A DNA stretch of 31,320 bases from a virus: IMG/VR virus record IMGVR_UViG_3300036945_000056, positions 1-31,320 of that record; one strand, written 5' to 3'. The position numbers and the translations under genes were made by a program. Positions 27,180 to 31,320 of this stretch are shown here, one piece after another. The notes below the pieces were generated by a model that did no database searches, was not told the origin of the DNA, and saw nothing but the letters and a program-made list of their open reading frames with translations. The first letter of the stretch is position 1. Each line of letters starts with the position of its first letter.

Positions 27180-28529
27180 ATGGCTTTACTAGATTCTTTC
27201 TTTGGTGAAACGCCTGAGTATCTTGGTGGTTTGCTTGGTCAAGACGAACTGAAACGCTTGCAAGGTCGTGCAGCAGATCAAGGCCAAATGTCATTGGCTA
27301 CTGCTTTGCTTCGTGCTGGTGCGCCAACTCGGACGCCTGGCGGTGGTGCTTTGGCTATCGCTGAAGGCTTGCAGATGGGGCAACAGGCTTACAAACAAGC
27401 GTTGAACCAAGGTCTACAAGAAAAGATGCAAGGCTTGCAAGTGCAAGAACAACTGCGAAAATTGCAAGAAGGCCAAATGATGCGCCAACTTGCAGGGCAA
27501 CTAATTAACCCTGCTGTTGCTGCTGGTGAACAAAACTGGTCAGGAGCGCCAGAGCAGATTGGAAACTATTTCCAAACTGGCGCAATCCCAACAACAACGC
27601 AAGCCATGCCTGCATCTTTAAATCAAGATGTCGCAAGACGCATTGCACAAATGTCAGCAGACCCATTGGCGGCGTATGCAAACATTGCTAAGTTGGCCCC
27701 TGATTTGCGTAAGGCTGGTTTTATTGGTGGTCAACAACAAGACAATCCGTTTGATATTTTTGTTGCTGATGCAACCATCCCTGCACCACTTCGTGCGGCT
27801 GCTACTCAGTATCAAAAGAGTTATGCAAGTGGTCAGCTTGACCCTGAAAAGGCTGATGAGCGTGTACGTCAATTGGCTCAAAGTGTCCAATCTGCACAAG
27901 ATAGGGCTACTACTGAGAGCCGAATGAATCAGCAGTTTGAGCAAACACAAGCTGGATTGGCTGAAGCTCGCCGAGCAGCAGCAGAAGCTAGAAGCCAAAG
28001 TGCAGGAATTCAAAGAATGTTGGCTGAAGAAAAGATCAGTGCTGCACAAGAAAAGCGTGACACGGCGGCAACAGGTAAATCAGAGGCGAAAACTCAATTG
28101 ACTGACATTGTTGGTTCATTAAAAAAGAACTATGAAACCTTGAAAGAACAAGGCGGCATTGTTAGTACGACTGAATCAGGATTTGGCAACTTAGGCGCTA
28201 GATTGAGTTCTTCTGGTCTGGGTCAAGCTATTGGTGGGGCTGTTGGCGCTAAGACGCAAGAGGAACGTCAAAAGATTGAGCAGACTCGACCTTTGTTGTT
28301 GAACTTGATTAAAAACGCAACAGGCATGAGCGCACAGCAGATGAACTCTAATGCTGAAATGCAACTTTATTTGAACGCTGCGACAAACCCACAACTAAGC
28401 TATGAAGCCAACTTGGAGGCTTTAAAGAACTTAGACAAACTTTATGGCTTGGGTAATGTAGCTAAAGACATTGAAAAAGAACTCAAGAATCCTGCAAGAC
28501 CTTCTGGCCCTTCTAAGAGTGGATGGTAA
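27180..28529 (+). CDS. Putative ejection protein (449 aa)
   Basis: ATG 27180 with GGAGG 6 bases upstream decides against the earlier ATG 27177 and 27147. Q/A-rich helices: Q-M-S-L-A-T-A-L-L-R-A-G-A-P-T, long coiled coil at about 225-320 (A-E-A-R-R-A-A-A-E-A-R-S) and a G-rich patch with L-G-Q-A-I-G-G-A-V-G-A. Fits P22 gp16/gp20-like ejection proteins in composition, not by sequence. Confidence 0.7.
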   Translation: MALLDSFFGETPEYLGGLLGQDELKRLQGRAADQGQMSLATALLRAGAPTRTPGGGALAIAEGLQMGQQAYKQALNQGLQEKMQGLQVQEQLRKLQEGQMMRQLAGQLINPAVAAGEQNWSGAPEQIGNYFQTGAIPTTTQAMPASLNQDVARRIAQMSADPLAAYANIAKLAPDLRKAGFIGGQQQDNPFDIFVADATIPAPLRAAATQYQKSYASGQLDPEKADERVRQLAQSVQSAQDRATTESRMNQQFEQTQAGLAEARRAAAEARSQSAGIQRMLAEEKISAAQEKRDTAATGKSEAKTQLTDIVGSLKKNYETLKEQGGIVSTTESGFGNLGARLSSSGLGQAIGGAVGAKTQEERQKIEQTRPLLLNLIKNATGMSAQQMNSNAEMQLYLNAATNPQLSYEANLEALKNLDKLYGLGNVAKDIEKELKNPARPSGPSKSGW

Positions 28530-28531
28530 AC

Positions 28532-30130
28532 ATGGCTGACATTACAGTTTCATTTACTGATGGCACTTCTCATGTCTATGAGAACGCACCAGATTCGTTA
28601 AGTCGTGATGACGTTTTAAAGCGCGTCATGGCTGACTTTCCTAATAAACAGCCAGAGAATTTAGCGCGAGAATCTTATAAAGATATGGGCGCTTTGGATG
28701 TGGCAACAAAGGCTGTAAAGAATTTGCCATCATCTGCATCAAAGATGGTTGGCGACATTATTTCTGTCATTTCTAGCCCATTGCAGACAGGCAAAGCAAT
28801 TCTTGACGTTGGTGCTGGAACACTTCAAAACATCTTGCCAGAGTCAATAGTTAGGGCTATTGGAGAAGACAAGCCATCACGCCAGGCAGCTAGTCAAGTC
28901 GCGCAAATGTACGTTGACAAGTACGGTTCTGTTGAAGGCGCTAAGAGAGCCATTGCAACTGACCCTGCTAGTGTGATGGCAGATATTTCTACAGTCTTAA
29001 CTGGTGGCTCAATGGCTGCTGTAAAGGCTCCACAAGTTGCTGGTTCGCTATCGAAAGCAGCGATCATGGTAGACCCTTTGTCATTGGCTGCTAAGGGTGC
29101 TGTTGCTGGCGCAAGAGGTGCTGGCAATGTTGCTGAGAAAGTGCTTGGCGTAACGACTGGCGTGGGTTCTGAGCCAATTGCTCAAGCCTTTAAAGCTGGT
29201 GTAGAAGGCGGTCAGCGCGGCAAGCAATTCACAGAAAATATGCGCGGCACTGCTGACATGATGGAAGTGCTTGACATTGCAAAGCAGAATCTAAATCAAA
29301 TTCGTTTAGATCGCAGCAATACATACAAAGCAAACATGGCAAACATCAAGGGCGATAAGACTGTCCTTGATTTCACTGGCATTGATAAAGCATTAAAAGA
29401 TGCTGATTCAGTTGTTTCTTTTAAAGGCCAAGTTACAAATGCAGAAGGCGCAGCAAAACTTGAGCAAGCCAAGACAATTGTTGATTCTTGGAAAAGTCTA
29501 GACCCTGCTGAATTTCATACACCAGAAGGCATTGACCAGTTAAAGCAAACAATTGGTCAAATCCTTGAGGAAACAAAGCCAAGGACTAAAGCAGATACAG
29601 TCATCAAAGGTGTTTATAGTTCGATCAAGAATGAGATCACTAAACAAGCGCCAACTTACGCAAAGACAATGAAGTCTTATTCTGAATCAACTGATTTGAT
29701 TCGTGAGATTGAGCGTGCATTATCTCTTGGCGACAAGGCTTCTGCTGATACTGCGATGCGTAAATTGCAGTCATTGACACGCAACAATGTAAACACAAAC
29801 TATGGTCAACGCCTAAAACTTGCACAAGAGTTAGAAGCGCAAGGTGGTCAGCAGATGATGCCTGCATTGTCTGGTCAGGCTTTGGCAGATTGGACTCCTA
29901 GAGGTATTCAACGAGCGACAGCGCCTATTGGTGGTGTTGGGTTGTTCTCGGTTGGAGGAATCCCTGCTGTTGTTGGTGGTGCTGCTGTTTCTTCGCCTAG
30001 AGTTGTTGGCGAGGCTGCTTATGGTGCTGGTCGTGCAACACGAGGATTGCTTGATGTTGGCAATCGTATGCCAGAACTAGACTATCCAACAATGTTTAAC
30101 ATGCTATACCAAGCAGAACAAATGAAGTAA
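28532..30130 (+). CDS. Putative internal virion protein (532 aa)
   Basis: Probably ATG 28532; ATG 28523 in frame adds three residues and overlaps the previous stop. The N-terminal D-I-T-V-S-F-T-D-G-T-S-H-V-Y-E-N-A-P-D-S-L-S-R-D-D-V pattern is a small motif common at the start of phage internal virion proteins. Ala-rich helices, then A-K-G-A-V-A-G-A-R-G-A-G and a C-terminal Gly/Val-rich region (G-G-I-P-A-V-V-G-G-A-A-V-S) that may insert in a membrane during ejection. Confidence 0.7.
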   Translation: MADITVSFTDGTSHVYENAPDSLSRDDVLKRVMADFPNKQPENLARESYKDMGALDVATKAVKNLPSSASKMVGDIISVISSPLQTGKAILDVGAGTLQNILPESIVRAIGEDKPSRQAASQVAQMYVDKYGSVEGAKRAIATDPASVMADISTVLTGGSMAAVKAPQVAGSLSKAAIMVDPLSLAAKGAVAGARGAGNVAEKVLGVTTGVGSEPIAQAFKAGVEGGQRGKQFTENMRGTADMMEVLDIAKQNLNQIRLDRSNTYKANMANIKGDKTVLDFTGIDKALKDADSVVSFKGQVTNAEGAAKLEQAKTIVDSWKSLDPAEFHTPEGIDQLKQTIGQILEETKPRTKADTVIKGVYSSIKNEITKQAPTYAKTMKSYSESTDLIREIERALSLGDKASADTAMRKLQSLTRNNVNTNYGQRLKLAQELEAQGGQQMMPALSGQALADWTPRGIQRATAPIGGVGLFSVGGIPAVVGGAAVSSPRVVGEAAYGAGRATRGLLDVGNRMPELDYPTMFNMLYQAEQMK

Positions 30131-30143
30131 TAAAGGAAACAAA

Positions 30144-31320
30144 ATGCCAAAAACAAAAATCAGCGAGTACAGCGCAACAGCTAACTCAAACACAGACGTA
30201 GGCGGTATTAATATTGATGAAGGCTGTGCTCCTTCAGGCATTAACGATGCTATCCGTACCATGATGGCTCAGTTGAAGAACTTTCAGACTGGCACAGGTA
30301 GCGATTCGTTTAATGGCCCTGTAGGGTCTACGACTGCAAGCACAGGCGCTTTCACTACCCTAACCACATCAAGCACAGTAACGCATAACGGCGGCACAGC
30401 AAACGGCGTAGCCTACCTTAACGGCTCTAAGGTGCTGACTACTGGTAGTGCGCTGACGTTTGATGGGAGCTTGTTAAAGACTTCAGGTGCACTTTCGGTG
30501 CAAGGTGTTGCATTTCCATCGTCAGGCTCTGGCGCTGAATTGTTCTGGGACGGAAGCGAATCCGTACTACAAAGTTATAACCGTACATCTTCAGCTTATG
30601 TCCCGCTTTGGCTGGAGGGAAGTTACACACGTTTTGGCATCAACGGCTCCGAACAAATGTGCCTAACCAGCACAGGTCTGGGTATTGGGTCGAGTTCGCC
30701 CGGCTCTAAACTTAGTATTGTTTTAGACGCATCTAGTGGAACCGATTTAGAAAACCTTGAAAATAGCAACTCTGGCACAAACACAACAAAGTTTGCTGGC
30801 ATTAAGTTTCGTGGTCGTGACACAGTTAATAGCGGTAAAGATAGTGCATATATTCGTGCTTATCCAGCAGACCAAGATTATGTTGGGTCAACTTTGACAT
30901 TTTGGACTCGTGGCTCAGATTCAATATCAAGCAAGATGTCCCTCGACTCCGCAGGCAACCTAGGCTTGGGAGTTACTCCTAGTGCTTGGAGTGGGTTGAC
31001 AGCTCTTGAATTTGGCGGTGTTGGCTCAAGTTTGTCTAGCGCATCTAACAACAATGTGTTTTTGTCTGCTAATGCTTGGTACAACGGCTCAGGGTGGCGC
31101 TATGGCATCACCGCTGCTGCCTCTCAATATCAATCGTTTAACGGCTCACACCGTTGGTTCACCGCCCCCTCAGGCACAGCAGGTAACACCATAACTTTCA
31201 CTCAGGCTCTTACTCTGTCTGCGGTTGGTAACTTGTTGCTTGGCGGTACATCCGAACCAACAAGTGCAGCAAAAGCCATTGTGATCTACAACGGTACAGC
31301 GCCAACGGGCAACGTAGCAG
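30144..31320 (+). CDS. Tail fibre protein, N-terminal part (3' end outside window)
   Basis: ATG 30144 with AAGGA about 6 bases upstream; open to the right edge. Starts P-K-T-K-I-S-E-Y-S-A-T-A-N-S-N-T-D-V, an attachment-type beginning, then S-G-I-N-D-A-I-R-T-M-M-A-Q-L-K-N-F. The shaft holds repeats of type L-G-I-G-S-S-S-P-G-S-K-L-S-I and N-L-G-L-G-V-T-P-S-A-W-S, with F-T-A-P-S-G-T-A-G-N near the end, as in many phage fibres. The distal receptor-binding part lies beyond the window. Confidence 0.85.
   Translation, partial: MPKTKISEYSATANSNTDVGGINIDEGCAPSGINDAIRTMMAQLKNFQTGTGSDSFNGPVGSTTASTGAFTTLTTSSTVTHNGGTANGVAYLNGSKVLTTGSALTFDGSLLKTSGALSVQGVAFPSSGSGAELFWDGSESVLQSYNRTSSAYVPLWLEGSYTRFGINGSEQMCLTSTGLGIGSSSPGSKLSIVLDASSGTDLENLENSNSGTNTTKFAGIKFRGRDTVNSGKDSAYIRAYPADQDYVGSTLTFWTRGSDSISSKMSLDSAGNLGLGVTPSAWSGLTALEFGGVGSSLSSASNNNVFLSANAWYNGSGWRYGITAAASQYQSFNGSHRWFTAPSGTAGNTITFTQALTLSAVGNLLLGGTSEPTSAAKAIVIYNGTAPTGNVA

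Noticed and set aside
1-31320. Integrase, attachment site or lysogeny module
   Set aside because: No tyrosine or serine recombinase motif and no cI-like repressor were seen on either strand, so temperate lifestyle cannot be claimed from this window.

Overview
The window is a nearly gap-free stretch of a tailed double-stranded DNA phage genome (or prophage) and is probably most, but not all, of that genome. The gene set points to a podovirus-like virion: a P22-type portal with a long C-terminal coiled coil, a DUF5309/SU10-type major capsid protein, a P22 gp10-like tail hub candidate, internal ejection-type proteins and a collagen-like or beta-rich tail fibre running off the right edge. No tRNA, rRNA, CRISPR array or insertion sequence was found. 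No integrase or excisionase is visible, so lifestyle is open. The host is not given by the sequence. The moderate base composition and several small-gene families (the MTQDEII..MAR.AGF type, the QEQG-repeat protein) suggest a freshwater Burkholderiales host, but that is inference.

Layout. 1-125 is the 3' end of an AP2-domain protein. 141-2896 (+) is a lysis and small membrane protein cassette: several short TM proteins, a 3-TM holin and an M15 peptidase endolysin. 2893-4820 (-) is a lambda-like leftward recombination operon: a small TM protein, an Erf annealase, a YqaJ-like exonuclease, a small SSB-like protein and a winged-helix protein. 4821-4959 is a divergent control region. 4960-11411 (+) is the rightward early operon: Cro/YdaS-like repressor, MazG-like protein, DUF1376 (YdaU, O-like) replication protein, lambda P-like loader, a run of small coupled genes, an HNH endonuclease, a PD-(D/E)XK nuclease, DUF3310, NinB and an HNH-like nuclease. 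It ends in a terminator at 11436-11461 whose loop also supplies the -35 of the next promoter.

11493 to the right edge (+) is the late operon: a five-cysteine protein, a DUF6496-like basic protein, a 566-residue ADP-ribosyltransferase plus GNAT-like protein, small and large terminase, portal, a repeat-rich structural protein, scaffold, capsid, a strong terminator, a GT-A glycosyltransferase, head-tail adaptor, a solenoid-like repeat protein, the tail hub, ejection-type proteins and the tail fibre.

How it works together: the divergent switch drives leftward recombination (Erf/exonuclease/SSB) and rightward replication (O-like/P-like). Six tandem 7-nt repeats inside the O-like gene are a candidate origin. 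The late promoter at about 11442-11469 then drives packaging, head and tail genes. The points most worth a second look are the PARP-like H-Y-N transferase fused to a GNAT-like domain, the candidate iterons inside ydaU, the nine exact 20-residue repeats followed by 10-residue repeats in the 23463-24293 protein, and the overlapping terminator/promoter. No stretch over 300 bases lacks a gene.
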